Origin: Mucilaginibacter endophyticus
GTDB taxonomy: Bacteria; Bacteroidota; Bacteroidia; Sphingobacteriales; Sphingobacteriaceae
DNA length: 64,000 bases
Direction of reading: 5' to 3'
Assembly: GCF_003351025.1 (NCBI RefSeq)
Contig: NZ_QPCG01000011.1
Location: 100,220 to 164,219, forward strand
The notes below the pieces were generated by a model, which was given only the letters and a program-made list of their open reading frames with translations, was not told where the DNA came from and searched no databases. Positions within the stretch are counted from its first letter, which is position 1. The number at the start of each line of letters is the position of its first letter. Shown piece after piece: positions 1 through 7,571 of the stretch. Position numbers and translations under genes: made by a program.

Positions 1-1
1 A

Positions 2-562
2 GGCCAATATTCTAATCGTATATTTCATATCGCCTTAAAGTCTCAGTCAGGAAATAATGATTGGAATAAGGCTATTGTTGGAATTCAGGCCGCTTGGAAA
101 CAAGCTTATCCCGAATATGATTTTGAGTATCGGTTTTTCGATGACAGTATATCACACTTCTATGAAGGCGAACATAAAATAATTAAATTGTTAAACTGGG
201 CCACCGGACTATCGATTTTTATTAGTTGTTTGGGGTTACTCGGCTTGACTATTTACACAACAAATCAGCGGAGAAAGGAAATTAGCATTAGGAAAGTAAT
301 GGGAGCTACAACCATCCAGTTAATGGTGATGCTCTCTAAGCAACAATTAATGCTCATATTAATCGCTTTTTTTATAGCTGTTCCTTTTGCGTGGATGGCA
401 ATGAATAAGTGGGTCCAGAGCTTTAATGATCGCACAGCAATTAGTTTGTGGATATTTGCCATTAGTGGTGGATGCGTTTTGATTATCGGATTAATAGTAT
501 CAGGTTATCAAACTTTACGCGCGGCCATGGTTACTCCGTCAATTAATTTAAGAGCTGAATAA
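2..562 (+). CDS. FtsX/MacB-type ABC transporter permease, C-terminal part
   Basis: The frame is open from the first complete codon of the window, so the gene starts upstream and only about the last 186 residues are seen. The visible part has a soluble segment, then a membrane segment (WATGLSIFISCLGLLGLTIY), the cytoplasmic RRKEISIRKVMGA motif typical of FtsX/MacB permease C-termini, and two more membrane segments. In this family the permease works with an ATPase in lipoprotein or peptide export, or as a mechanotransmission complex. The Met at base 188 lies inside the domain and is not a start. The partner ATPase would be outside the window. The family call is firm; the substrate is unknown. 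Confidence 0.85.
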   Translation, partial: GQYSNRIFHIALKSQSGNNDWNKAIVGIQAAWKQAYPEYDFEYRFFDDSISHFYEGEHKIIKLLNWATGLSIFISCLGLLGLTIYTTNQRRKEISIRKVMGATTIQLMVMLSKQQLMLILIAFFIAVPFAWMAMNKWVQSFNDRTAISLWIFAISGGCVLIIGLIVSGYQTLRAAMVTPSINLRAE

Positions 563-635
563 GGTTTGTGATATTAGTTTCTCCAAATACATATAAATGT
601 TCATTCACATATTTACAAGCGAAACTGTGTAGATC

Positions 636-675
636 ATAAAAAAAGTTGCCAATATATTGACAACTTGCCTAAAAA
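636..675 (-). terminator. First copy of tRNA-type terminator hairpin
   Basis: On the minus strand the hairpin AAGTTGTCAATA...ATTGGCAAC runs into seven T. The copy at 772-812 is almost identical and starts 136 bases further on. After this copy the sequence continues AGTGGTCCC, a weak echo of the AGTGATCCC tRNA end that follows the second copy. It is probably an older duplicate of the same tRNA tail. Confidence 0.6.
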
Positions 676-771
676 AAAGTGGTCCCTACTTTACATATCT
701 CGGGCTTTTTTCTACTTGATTTATGCTTATTTACTAATTCATACTTATAGTCGATTTATCGGAAACGAAGG

Positions 772-812
772 CATAAAAAAAGTTGCCAATAAAATTGACA
801 ACTTGCCTAAAA
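772..812 (-). terminator. Second copy of tRNA-type terminator hairpin
   Basis: This is a minus-strand hairpin (AAGTTGTCAATT/ATTGGCAACTT) followed by seven T. It lies directly downstream, in minus-strand sense, of the tRNA 3' fragment at 815-836, where a tRNA terminator would be expected. It matches the copy at 636-675 except for a small change in the loop. Confidence 0.65.
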
Positions 813-814
813 TA

Positions 815-836
815 GTGATCCCAGCAGGAATCGAAC
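815..836 (-). other. tRNA 3'-end fragment (probable attachment-site scar)
   Basis: On the minus strand this reads as a tRNA 3' end: T-loop TTCGATT, 3' T-stem CCTGC, acceptor strand TGGGATC, then A. The matching 5' T-stem GCAGG is missing, and the sequence changes character just before the T-loop, so only about 22 bases of the gene remain. Such stubs are left where tyrosine-recombinase elements integrate into tRNA 3' ends. The amino-acid identity cannot be told from this piece. An intact tRNA would be expected at the far end of the inserted DNA, outside the window or lost. Confidence 0.6.
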
Positions 837-1021
837 GCCAAGTGTGGTTCGAAAACGCCCACCAAGGGATCGTTAAAAGTGCGCTAATTCGCTTAAAACG
901 CGCATTTGATCTAAAAAGTGGTTTGAATTCCGCCCAGGTAGGGAAGCAATAAGGCCTCACAGCAATGTGACGCTTTGTTGTTTATTTGATTCCCTAAAGG
1001 TAATCCGGTCATGCACGCTCG

Positions 1022-1270
1022 GTGTTTATCAATCGCAAAATGATCAAAAAGCTGCCGGGTTTTATTCGGGACGAGCCTCTTGTGGTTGCGGATGAAAAGG
1101 GCCAGATTCATTGCATCACCATTGCGGTGCGTGAAAGCGAAGCTGCATTGAAGTTAGCCAAAGTGAATGTGCAAGCCGAATACCGGCGGCAAGGTTTCAA
1201 CTTAGCCGCTATGCTCGAACAGCTCGACAGCCGGATGGAACGCGGGCAGTTCCGCAACCTGGAGGATTAG
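1022..1270 (+). CDS. Small hypothetical protein
   Basis: This is an 82-residue open frame with a GTG start; an internal ATG at 1040 is an alternative. It encodes a soluble, charged protein with an alpha/beta-like first half (RDEPLVVADEKGQIHCITIAV) and a helical second half rich in Ala, Arg and Gln ending in MERGQFRNLED. I do not recognise the family. It lies just inside the presumed integration scar and converges on the aspartyl protease gene. Amino-acid composition and length suggest a real protein, but there is no clear ribosome binding site and no domain to confirm it. Confidence 0.4.
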   Translation: MFINRKMIKKLPGFIRDEPLVVADEKGQIHCITIAVRESEAALKLAKVNVQAEYRRQGFNLAAMLEQLDSRMERGQFRNLED

Positions 1271-1312
1271 AAAGGTGAAGCTAAATTGCGAAGCGATCGT
1301 TCGATGGGCGGC

Positions 1313-2584
1313 TCAATTTACGTCCAGGCGCATACTGGTAAAGTCAATTGTTAACTTTTGGAAATCGCAGAAGATATCCAGCCCCATATTGCCATAGAAC
1401 AAATCGGGTTCCATACCCACCGGCGTTGTGCGCACGCTGATTTCCCTTATTGTGAACGCTTTGCTGTTGACTTTAAGGCTTATTTCCGGAAGTTTGAAAG
1501 CTTCGGCAGTATTGATCGTGCCGCCGACGCCCCCGGTGCGCAGTTTGTAAGGTTTGCCGGAGGCCCTGATCAATTTTTCGAAACGCTTATAGAACGGTTC
1601 ATAAAGTACTGAGGTGCTGGCGCCGCTATCGAAACGGAAGGGCAAATGCTGGCCGTTCACGGTGTATTCAACGATCGGCATTGCGCCATCCAGCGCCATA
1701 TTTGAATCTTGGTTAGTCAAGGGGTTCAGCGGTATCTCCAAGCGGCCATCTTGGTAAAAGCTCATTTGCCTGAGCTGCGCAATTAGGGGCTCACCGATGA
1801 TGCCCTGCTGCCGGTAAGCTGCTTGCTTGAATTCCAGCATATCGTCTGGTAAAAGCAGGAATACCACGTGACGCATCAGGACCGGCCCGAGCCACAGGCT
1901 GTCGGCTACCGCCAGCGAAGATTGCATTGTTTGTCCTGTTGTTCCTGCGCCGAGATCAAGCTTCACCGGGTAAACCCGCATATGCAGCTTTTTGGCGCTG
2001 CTTTCCGTGATGACAGAGATGTTGGCCCCGGTATCAAATACGAGATCGCAGGTATCGGTACCCCTTCGGACCGGTACCTGCAACAGCCCGATCTTATCTT
2101 TTTGCCAGTGCAGGATGGCAGTTTGGTGCCGGATGATTTGTTGTTGCGGCACCTCGGCGATAGCGCCCCATAATGCGATGCTGTTTTCAAGATCAGCGCG
2201 TTCGGCGCGATCCGTTTTACAATACGTGATGATAGAACGGTAAGTGTCTGCCGCTTTTTGATAACGGTAGTTTTTGATGGCATTATCCGCTTCGAGGTTA
2301 AGCAGCGCTTTGCGCAGGCTATCCTTCAAGGTATTCTTAAAGTTCTTGCGTAACAAAGCAATAACTTGATCGGACGCTTTCGGGCGGTTAAACGCGTTAT
2401 GAAGCACCGCCTGGTAGAATAGCCGGTCAGCGGGCTGGAGGCTTTTGTTATTAGCCGCAAGTTCGCTTCGCAGCTGGAAATAATCCTTCCGGCGGTAAAG
2501 TTTAGCCAGCGACGACTGACCGAACGAAGCCAGGCAGGTATGGCATAACAACAAAAAAAGAAGTCGGCGCAGGCAGCTTTGCAT
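1313..2584 (-). CDS. Secreted retropepsin-like aspartyl protease
   Basis: The 423-residue protein has an N-terminal signal peptide (about 1-23, ending ASFGQS), a helical TPR-like region to about 160, and two aspartyl-protease lobes. The lobes carry the catalytic motifs DTGA at 184-187 and DSGA at 319-322, each in the usual hydrophobic-DTGA-x-S context. Bacteroidota have many such single-chain retropepsin-like proteins that act in the periplasm or outside the cell, generally with unknown substrates. It is monocistronic and faces the AraC gene at 2710, with divergent promoters between them. The family is firm; the physiological substrate is not known. Confidence 0.85.
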   Translation of the reverse strand: MQSCLRRLLFLLLCHTCLASFGQSSLAKLYRRKDYFQLRSELAANNKSLQPADRLFYQAVLHNAFNRPKASDQVIALLRKNFKNTLKDSLRKALLNLEADNAIKNYRYQKAADTYRSIITYCKTDRAERADLENSIALWGAIAEVPQQQIIRHQTAILHWQKDKIGLLQVPVRRGTDTCDLVFDTGANISVITESSAKKLHMRVYPVKLDLGAGTTGQTMQSSLAVADSLWLGPVLMRHVVFLLLPDDMLEFKQAAYRQQGIIGEPLIAQLRQMSFYQDGRLEIPLNPLTNQDSNMALDGAMPIVEYTVNGQHLPFRFDSGASTSVLYEPFYKRFEKLIRASGKPYKLRTGGVGGTINTAEAFKLPEISLKVNSKAFTIREISVRTTPVGMEPDLFYGNMGLDIFCDFQKLTIDFTSMRLDVN

Positions 2585-2709
2585 GGGTCTAAGTTACGGA
2601 AATCGATGGCCTTATAAAAAGTTGTGGCACAGCACACCATCTCTTTGTCAAAAATTCCGGTGCAGCGAACCAGAGTGGAACTTCTGCGTTGGATTCGGTA
2701 ACTTCAGTT

Positions 2710-3525
2710 ATGTATTACACCGAATACCAGCCTGCGGCAGCCCTGGAAGGGGAAATTGATGTGTACTGGGTGCTTGACGCATCGGTCGCGTACCGACCGT
2801 CCGGCCGGAGGATCTATGCCGATGGTTGTTCGGATATCATCTGCAATGCCGGACAGGGCAATGCCCGTTTTTACCCGCTAGAAGGGAAAAGTAATGAGAT
2901 CGTTTTAGAACCAGGTGACCTCTACCTGGGCGGCACCATGACCGCTTATGGCGTATTGATTACTGATCCGGAGTGCCTTTTAACCGGTATTCGCTTCCGG
3001 CCGGGAGGATTCTATGCACATTTTCCGCAAAGCATGGAGCCTGCGGTTGACGCTACCCTTAAATTTGAGGATCAAGGCCTCTGCAGCCTGATGCGCACTG
3101 CTGAAGACCTATGTCCGAAACTGGACCATTGGTTAACGGGACGTCAGATCAGGAAATCAGCCGGCAACACAAAATATGATTTCGAGCAGTTACGACAGCG
3201 CATGATCGATTCTGTTGGCAGGGTCGCTGTCGAAGCGCTCGCGGATGAAATGTGTGTGAGTCAGAAAACCCTGGAACGTATCTTCAAGCGCAATGTGGGC
3301 ATACCACCCAAGGGCTTTCTCCGCATCATCCGTTTTCGGGCGCTACTAAAGCTTATACGCGAATCGCCGGCTAAAGACTTCAGCAACCTTCTTCAAATGG
3401 CCGCAGACCTGGGTTATCATGATCATGCACACCTGACCCATGAGTTCAGGAAATATGCCGGCCTTACGCCCTCCGAGTTAGCTGACTTTTGTAAAACCGG
3501 TATCGACGGCGGTCAGTTCTTCTAA
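2710..3525 (+). CDS. AraC-family transcriptional regulator
   Basis: The chosen ATG gives 271 residues; an upstream TTG in frame at 2689 is less likely. The N-terminal domain has the YWVLDAS...ADGCSDIICNAG signature of the DUF6597-type ligand-sensing domain common in Bacteroidota AraC proteins. The last 90 residues form an AraC HTH (VAVEALADEMCVSQKTLERIF, then a second helix-turn-helix ending HLTHEFRKYAGLTPSEL). A small membrane protein follows 69 bases downstream on the same strand and is the most likely co-transcribed partner. The ligand and targets are not evident. Confidence 0.85.
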   Translation: MYYTEYQPAAALEGEIDVYWVLDASVAYRPSGRRIYADGCSDIICNAGQGNARFYPLEGKSNEIVLEPGDLYLGGTMTAYGVLITDPECLLTGIRFRPGGFYAHFPQSMEPAVDATLKFEDQGLCSLMRTAEDLCPKLDHWLTGRQIRKSAGNTKYDFEQLRQRMIDSVGRVAVEALADEMCVSQKTLERIFKRNVGIPPKGFLRIIRFRALLKLIRESPAKDFSNLLQMAADLGYHDHAHLTHEFRKYAGLTPSELADFCKTGIDGGQFF

Positions 3526-3594
3526 AACTGTCGAATTTTTACAAGGCCGCATCATGGGATGAACGGTAATTTTGGTCAGTAATTTCAAGACGAT

Positions 3595-4023
3595 ATGACG
3601 AAAATTATCCTTACCTGGCCGATTGCAGGTACGCTGGACTTTGCCGGCGCAAGCTTAATGTTTATTTTACAAACCCATAAGAACCCGGGGTTGTTATTAA
3701 AAGCCATCACAGCTGCAGCTATTGGCCCCCGCGCATTTGATGATGGTAAAACTATGGCCATGACCGGTTTATTGCTGCACTATGTCATCGCCCTGGTATG
3801 GACAATAGATTATTTTGCTGTTTTTACCCGACTCTTTACTTGTACAGCGGTGTTTATAAATGCTGTGGTTTACGGAATTTTTATCTGGGTGATCATGATC
3901 CTGATGGTCCTACCGCTTTCCAAGGCAGAACCTCGACCGTTTTCGCCGGTTATGGCGCTCATCAATATGGCGATTTTGATCCGGGCCATCGGTTTACCCT
4001 GCGGCGTCGGCGCCACATTTTAA
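3595..4023 (+). CDS. Small integral membrane protein (DUF1440/YagU-like)
   Basis: The 142-residue protein has about four hydrophobic segments and an N-terminal TWPIAGTLDFAGASLMF motif. This resembles small Bacteroidota inner-membrane proteins with an IAGTLDxxAA start and a MALYGLxLHYxIA core, here seen as MTGLLLHYVIALVWTIDYF. The family is generally uncharacterised. It follows the AraC gene closely. The C-terminus ends abruptly after GLPCGVGATF and may be slightly shortened. A role in stress or transport is only a guess; the membrane location is clear. Confidence 0.65.
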   Translation: MTKIILTWPIAGTLDFAGASLMFILQTHKNPGLLLKAITAAAIGPRAFDDGKTMAMTGLLLHYVIALVWTIDYFAVFTRLFTCTAVFINAVVYGIFIWVIMILMVLPLSKAEPRPFSPVMALINMAILIRAIGLPCGVGATF

Positions 4024-4215
4024 GTGATCGACTGATATACTGAATATCAAAAAAGCGGCCGCTTGCATAAAAAGAGTTTAATGGTCAGGAATCAATGTCT
4101 AAGACAAACGGTTTGAGTTGTTAATTAGCAGATTAAGCGCTGCTAATAATCGATGAGATCGAGGATCTCATTGCGAAATACTATAGTATTATTAAAAGCA
4201 TTATAACCTCTGTTC

Positions 4216-4383
4216 GGAAAATCCGGAGTCATTGATCACTCTGTCACGGAAGTGCAAATAGCTAATTTCTTAACACTTGGCTATAGTAATTTATTGATTA
4301 TTATTAGCGATTTTCTTAATTGCTTACACAACTTGGTGCTCCAAAGCGCACGGAATAGCCTGGTCAAGCCTTACTGAATGTGC
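4216..4383 (-). repeat. Inverted-end repeat, copy D (168 bp)
   Basis: This is a non-coding element related over its full length to the copy at 8839-9007 but in opposite orientation; both share, for example, TTGGTGCTCCAAAG-type and TCTTAATTG blocks. The ends have the pattern (A)TTCCG-N6-TTGAYCA pointing inward: AATCCG...TTGATCA on the left and, on the opposite strand, ATTCAG...TTGACCA on the right. It has no reading frame of its own and is probably a MITE or solo insertion-sequence remnant. Confidence 0.6.
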
Positions 4384-4440
4384 AGTTGGGTGGCCGGATT
4401 TGGTCGGGTGGCCGGAATTAGAGCCAGCTTCCAAAAAAAT

Positions 4441-4466
4441 AGCCACGCCCTATTCAAAGCGTGGCT
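4441..4466 (-). terminator. Rho-independent terminator
   Basis: The 8-bp stem AGCCACGC/GCGTGGCT has a ten-base loop and, on the minus strand, is followed by ATTTTTTT. No intact minus-strand gene lies just upstream of it, so it may be a leftover of a lost gene. Confidence 0.55.
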
Positions 4467-4476
4467 TAATGTTAGT

Positions 4477-4612
4477 TATTTAATACCCCTATTAAAATAA
4501 CTTAAAGTAAAAATACATTATTTCGAGAATTGTTTCATTTGTAATTATAAAAATACAAAAGCCCATCTGGGACGGGCTAAGGTAGACATAGAGCCTATAG
4601 GGGTATTAAATA
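4477..4612. repeat. 16-bp inverted repeat enclosing a hairpin
   Basis: The arms TATTTAATACCCCTAT (4477-4492) and its exact complement (4597-4612) are separated by 104 bases. The interior contains a small GCCC/GGGC hairpin (4561-4577) followed, on the minus strand, by a T-rich run. The structure is too small to code for anything and could be a minimal mobile cassette or a structured transcript end. Confidence 0.45.
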
Positions 4613-4724
4613 TGCTTATGTTGGTTGTACAAATTTAAGTTATTATAAATTTATTGAGCGAATAAAACGAATGAACTAATTGTAAAAAAAGCTGCGGCTT
4701 TTTTAATTAATTACTAATAATAGT

Positions 4725-4895
4725 AGAAATTTCGAGGCCATTGATCCACCTATTCCGAAAATGCAGTCAATCGATTCCGTAACACTCATGATCAAGCTTA
4801 TTTATTCACTTATAGAAATGACTTCGAAAACCCGAATACATAAATCGGTGCTCTAAATCCCTCAAAACAGCATGGTCAAGCCTTCCGGAATCTCC
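4725..4895 (-). repeat. Inverted-end repeat, copy C (171 bp)
   Basis: This is the same family as the elements at 4216, 8839 and 61009. The left end reads ATTTCG-N6-TTGATCC and the right end, on the other strand, ATTCCG-N6-TTGACCA. An inner motif, ATTCCGTAACAC then TGATCA, matches the inner motif of copy B. The orientation is the same as copy D. There is no coding capacity. Confidence 0.6.
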
Positions 4896-4948
4896 AATTA
4901 TTCAGGCTTAACGACGATTTAGCCGGCTTAAGCCAAACGAAGCGCGAC

Positions 4949-5179
4949 TTAATCAAGGTAAATAACGCTTACCTTACCAGCTTTGATCATCTCACGCAAT
5001 TTCATTAGCCTGTCGTGGAACGGGACTGACACTTTTGAATCGGGCGGATAACTGCTCAACACATTTAAATGTCCTCGAACAAATAACTGCGGATCTGCAA
5101 TAGTCTCTCCAGGCCCTAAATGGATAGGGCCTTCTAACTTCATTTTTGAAAAGTAGATTTTTAATTCGTCCGTATTCAT
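4949..5179 (-). CDS. Small conserved-looking soluble protein
   Basis: This is a 76-residue protein with a short helix (MNTDELKIYFSKMKL), a loop with GPGETIADPQLFVRGHLNVL, and a C-terminal helix FHDRLMKLREMIKAG. It resembles short Bacteroidota proteins grouped under DUF6965 (recalled from family pattern, not searched). No enzymatic motif is visible. Three bases separate it from the frameshifted membrane-protein gene upstream, so the two probably form one transcription unit. The function is unknown. Confidence 0.5.
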   Translation of the reverse strand: MNTDELKIYFSKMKLEGPIHLGPGETIADPQLFVRGHLNVLSSYPPDSKVSVPFHDRLMKLREMIKAGKVSVIYLD

Positions 5180-5182
5180 GAC

Positions 5183-5837
5183 TTACTTACCTTCGTCTGG
5201 TTTAATAATCTTGGTAACCTCATTGATGATATTACTGGTTTCGGGCGCATCTTTACTGCTGATATAGCCGGTTTGGCCAGCGTCAAAAATTGATTTTGAT
5301 ACATCGCGCATTAATAAGCTACGAGTTTCCTTGTCTTCAGTTCCCATAGTTTGTATAAAGAGTTTATATGAAGATAGTGTGTTACCTCGATGTTTGTTCA
5401 AAGTATATAGATGCATTTTAAATTACACTGTTTAACAATAAAGGTTATCAAAAAATGAAGAAAACTAATTGCTAATAGCCTTCTCACGTAGCTTAATGTA
5501 ATTATAGTCGGAACTGTAGAATCAGATAATAGTAGTATCTTATCTTCTTCAACAAGAAAAACTACAAAAAGAATAATAACAGACGCTATACCGACTAACC
5601 AACGCATACTATCCTTTTTTATCACATTGGCGTCATCGATGAAAATTTTTGCATACTGTTCACTGACTTCTTCCCCAGCTTTTTTCTGTAATTGTTCAAG
5701 TAACTCATTCCCTTTAGATAATTGTAATTCCATATCCAGTTTAAGCAGAGGCAACCCATATCAGATCTTTTGTAAAACTCAGCCGTGACATTGTTAACTA
5801 GGGCGGTGCATGTTTGATTTCCATTCTGAAATGGCAA
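5183..5837 (-). pseudogene. Frameshifted two-TM protein gene
   Basis: Three overlapping fragments in three minus-strand frames join into one sensible protein. The first (from about 5837) ends near AEFYKRSDMG; the second (to about 5398) has a helix, LSKGNELLEQLQKKAGEEV, and two membrane segments (WLVGIASVIILFVVFLV and the LLAISFLHFLITF region); the third carries LNKHRGNTLSSYKLFIQT and ends at 5183. The NKHR-N-L-SYK block after two TM helices is a pattern I know from bacterial membrane proteins of unknown function. Two frameshifts, near 5750 and 5405, break the frame. It is a decayed gene or a pair of sequencing errors; the former suits the surrounding decay. Confidence 0.55.
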
Positions 5838-6013
5838 AAAGTCGTGTGGTATCTATGCAAGTGGTTTGCCAAAAAAGACTTTTGACTTTTTCTTTGAGCT
5901 AAGGTTTAATTATGAAATAGAAAAAGCCCACTCGAAAGCGGGCTTTAAGCTTAACTATTGCTTCGGCTAATATGACATTTACGGCATCTTATACGGTGTA
6001 CTTGCGGTCTGAG
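5838..6013. other. Short gene-free stretch with terminator
   Basis: Nothing coding is evident here beyond the minus-strand terminator at 5925-5944, which would end transcripts coming from the small ORF at 6014-6148. Confidence 0.5.
5925..5944 (-). terminator. Rho-independent terminator
   Basis: The hairpin AGCCC-a-C...G-c-GGGCT is followed on the minus strand by TTTTTC. It lies 70 bases after the stop of the small ORF at 6014-6148. Confidence 0.55.
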
Positions 6014-6148
6014 TTACTGAAATTCTGAGGCAAATTGAGCATCAAATGAGCCTATTGAGTTATCAATGTTATCTTCCGTTGGAATGATACAACTATTGGC
6101 CTCCCTGAATTGACTAAATGATACCACAAAACACAACCCTATTAACAT
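6014..6148 (-). CDS. Possible 44-residue exported peptide
   Basis: The short open frame has an ATG start, a hydrophobic signal-like start (MLIGLCFVVSFSQF) and then an acidic, polar tail (PTEDNIDNSIGSFDAQF). It is followed by a good minus-strand terminator at 5925-5944. I do not recognise it. The codon composition is protein-like, but in this graveyard region it may be a remnant of a longer gene. Confidence 0.25.
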   Translation of the reverse strand: MLIGLCFVVSFSQFREANSCIIPTEDNIDNSIGSFDAQFASEFQ

Positions 6149-6184
6149 TTCCGTTACTAAACTTCTTGGTATTTACATTCTCGT

Positions 6185-6440
6185 TTATGTCGTAATCAGC
6201 ATCAAGGATTTTGATGCCAGGTATTCCCTCATCAGATTATTGATATCGTCCGGGGAAATGGTATTCAAATTTTTGGTAAATAGATATTCCCAATTAATTC
6301 CTGGGGATGCTTCTTCGTTTAAAAATAAGCGTTGATACTCTTTTACAAAACTCGCTGATGATGTTTTGTCTTGTTCGTTTACGCTATTTTGTAAATTACG
6401 GATGTGATTTTTCTTTACACGGTCGAATTCACCCGATATG
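6185..6440 (-). pseudogene. M16 (pitrilysin-type) peptidase C-terminal fragment
   Basis: An 84-codon open frame without a start codon encodes a helical piece (ISGEFDRVKKNHIRNLQ, then FVKEYQRLFLNEEASPGINW, and ISPDDINNLMREYL). This is the pattern of the inactive C-terminal region of M16 zinc peptidases, with its G-E-[LF]-[DE]-R-x-K, EYxRxFL-E-x-PGI-x-[WY] and I[ST]xxxxNxLxxxxL blocks. The catalytic HxxEH half is absent. The fragment begins exactly where the sigma-factor remnant ends, at a junction near 6440, so two unrelated truncated genes are joined. It is non-functional. Confidence 0.55.
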
Positions 6441-6838
6441 ATCGCTGATGGTAGACCTGGAAATTCCTAAGATTCGTGAAACTTCTTCGTAACTTTTCCC
6501 TCAATCTTGCATAAAGTATAAACCTATTTTCATTGTGGAGGTAACTTTTCGATGCTTTCAAGCACAAATATTTCACTTTGTTTATAAGCTAATGCTTCTT
6601 CAACATGAGTATAGATCTCAGTTCCTATGAAACTTAAGTAGTCTTTTAATTTTTTTTCTACATTTTCTTTGCGAAGTGCAGAATAGACCATATGTTTTGA
6701 AATTTTGAAAAGATAGGATGTAAACGATTGTTCTAAGCCGATTTGTTCTCTCTTCTCCCAAGTTTTTATAAATACTTCTTGCAAGATTTCATTGGCGTCC
6801 TCTTCCGATTTTACAACCTTTAATATATTATACAACCG
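6429..6838 (-). pseudogene. ECF RNA polymerase sigma factor remnant
   Basis: Region 2 is recognisable in the intact 101-codon part (EDANEILQEVFIKTWEKREQI, then SFTSYLFKISKHMVYSALRK). After LPPQ the frame meets two stops, and a frameshift further on restores sigma region 4 (SYEEVSRILGISRSTISDHI). The beginning of region 2 is missing: homology stops at about 6838, where GC-richer DNA carrying a receiver domain begins. The 3' end is cut at the M16 fragment. Bacteroidota ECF factors of this type usually pair with a FecR anti-sigma gene and a SusC-like transporter; neither is present here. It is non-functional. Confidence 0.7.
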
Positions 6839-6911
6839 CTTCCGGCTGCTGTCACGGCTTGGCGATATATGTGATCCTGAGCATCACCGCAACAAAACAC
6901 GCCTTCCACAT

Positions 6912-7289
6912 TTGTCCATCATTATTGCAGAAGATCTCCCTATCGTGCGTGAGTTGTTGTGTAAGTTGCTTGGTATGGAAAAAAGTTTGGAGATCGTTAG
7001 TGTTGTAGCGGATGCGGAATCAGCCCTGCAACTTTTCGCCGGCGCCCTGCAGGCGGACCTGCTATTGACCGACCTGCAGATGGACGGTATGAACGGTATC
7101 GAATTAGCAGCCAGGTTACGCAGAGATTTTCCGTCTTTACTCATTGTTATGCTTACCTTTTTTCCGATCGAGATCGCTGCTCCCAAAGCATTAGCCACCG
7201 GTGCGGACGCGTGTTTGTCGAAGGACGGCGATCTCGACGAACTATTGGCCGTAATCCGACGGCTCAGTCCACCCGGCGCTGTATGCTGA
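6912..7289 (+). pseudogene. Response-regulator receiver domain, cut from its output domain
   Basis: The frame (TTG start at 6912 is the best candidate) encodes one nearly complete receiver domain: acidic pocket in IIAEDLP, phospho-acceptor Asp in LLTDLQMDGMNG, Thr in VMLTFF and Lys in CLSKDG. It then stops at 125 residues, where a LuxR-type HTH would follow in the NarL family. GC content is visibly higher than in the flanking remnants. The 3' end overlaps the truncated exported-protein gene on the other strand. It is probably a moved gene fragment rather than a working single-domain regulator, though that remains possible. Confidence 0.55.
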
Positions 7290-7514
7290 TCGTGATGCGG
7301 GTAAGTACGATATATCTTCGCATCTTAAAGTAGTGACAAACCATTCACGAGAAGGGTTATAAATATCAATGGCTGATACTCCCGGCTCTTGAATTTGTTT
7401 ATAAGTAACCTGATTTGTGGTGCTGTCTTTGGGTAGTTGATGGATAGGTATTAAATCCTGACCAAAAAGAGTAAACGGCAATAGAAATAAGATGATGAAT
7501 AAGGTTCTTTTCAT
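7242..7514 (-). CDS. Small exported protein, probably 3'-truncated
   Basis: The 90-residue frame begins with a clear signal peptide (MKRTLFIILFLLPFTLFGQ) followed by a polar mature part (IPIHQLPKDSTTNQVTYKQI). The last 15-20 residues are antisense to the receiver-domain fragment and look non-native, so the original 3' end was probably lost at the junction near 7290. It lies 57 bases downstream of the 47-residue small-protein gene at 7572-7715 on the same strand, so the two may be co-transcribed. The function is unknown. Confidence 0.45.
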   Translation of the reverse strand: MKRTLFIILFLLPFTLFGQDLIPIHQLPKDSTTNQVTYKQIQEPGVSAIDIYNPSREWFVTTLRCEDISYLPASRSAYSAGWTEPSDYGQ

Positions 7515-7571
7515 ATTTAATAAGGGTTAACTTACTCAAGTTTACCCTATTCATATAGAAATTAATGTTCT

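Larger units (their letters stand above)
4024..4948. other. Gene-free repeat-rich stretch
   Basis: About 925 bases without a supported gene. It holds two copies of the inverted-end repeat (4216-4383 and 4725-4895, same orientation). Between them lie a pair of GGGTGGCCGGA direct repeats (4388 and 4406, 18 bases apart), a minus-strand terminator (4441-4466) and a 16-bp inverted repeat (arms 4477-4492 and 4597-4612). A small perfect palindrome, ATGAGATC-gag-GATCTCAT, lies at 4153-4171. Confidence 0.6.

Noticed and set aside
665..952. 95-residue plus-strand frame over the tRNA stub
   Set aside because: It runs through the two terminator copies and the tRNA fragment, with low-complexity translation and no credible start context.
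3798..4043. Plus-strand frame inside the small membrane protein gene
   Set aside because: It is an alternate frame of the 3595-4023 gene; the translation is Cys/Arg-rich and not protein-like.
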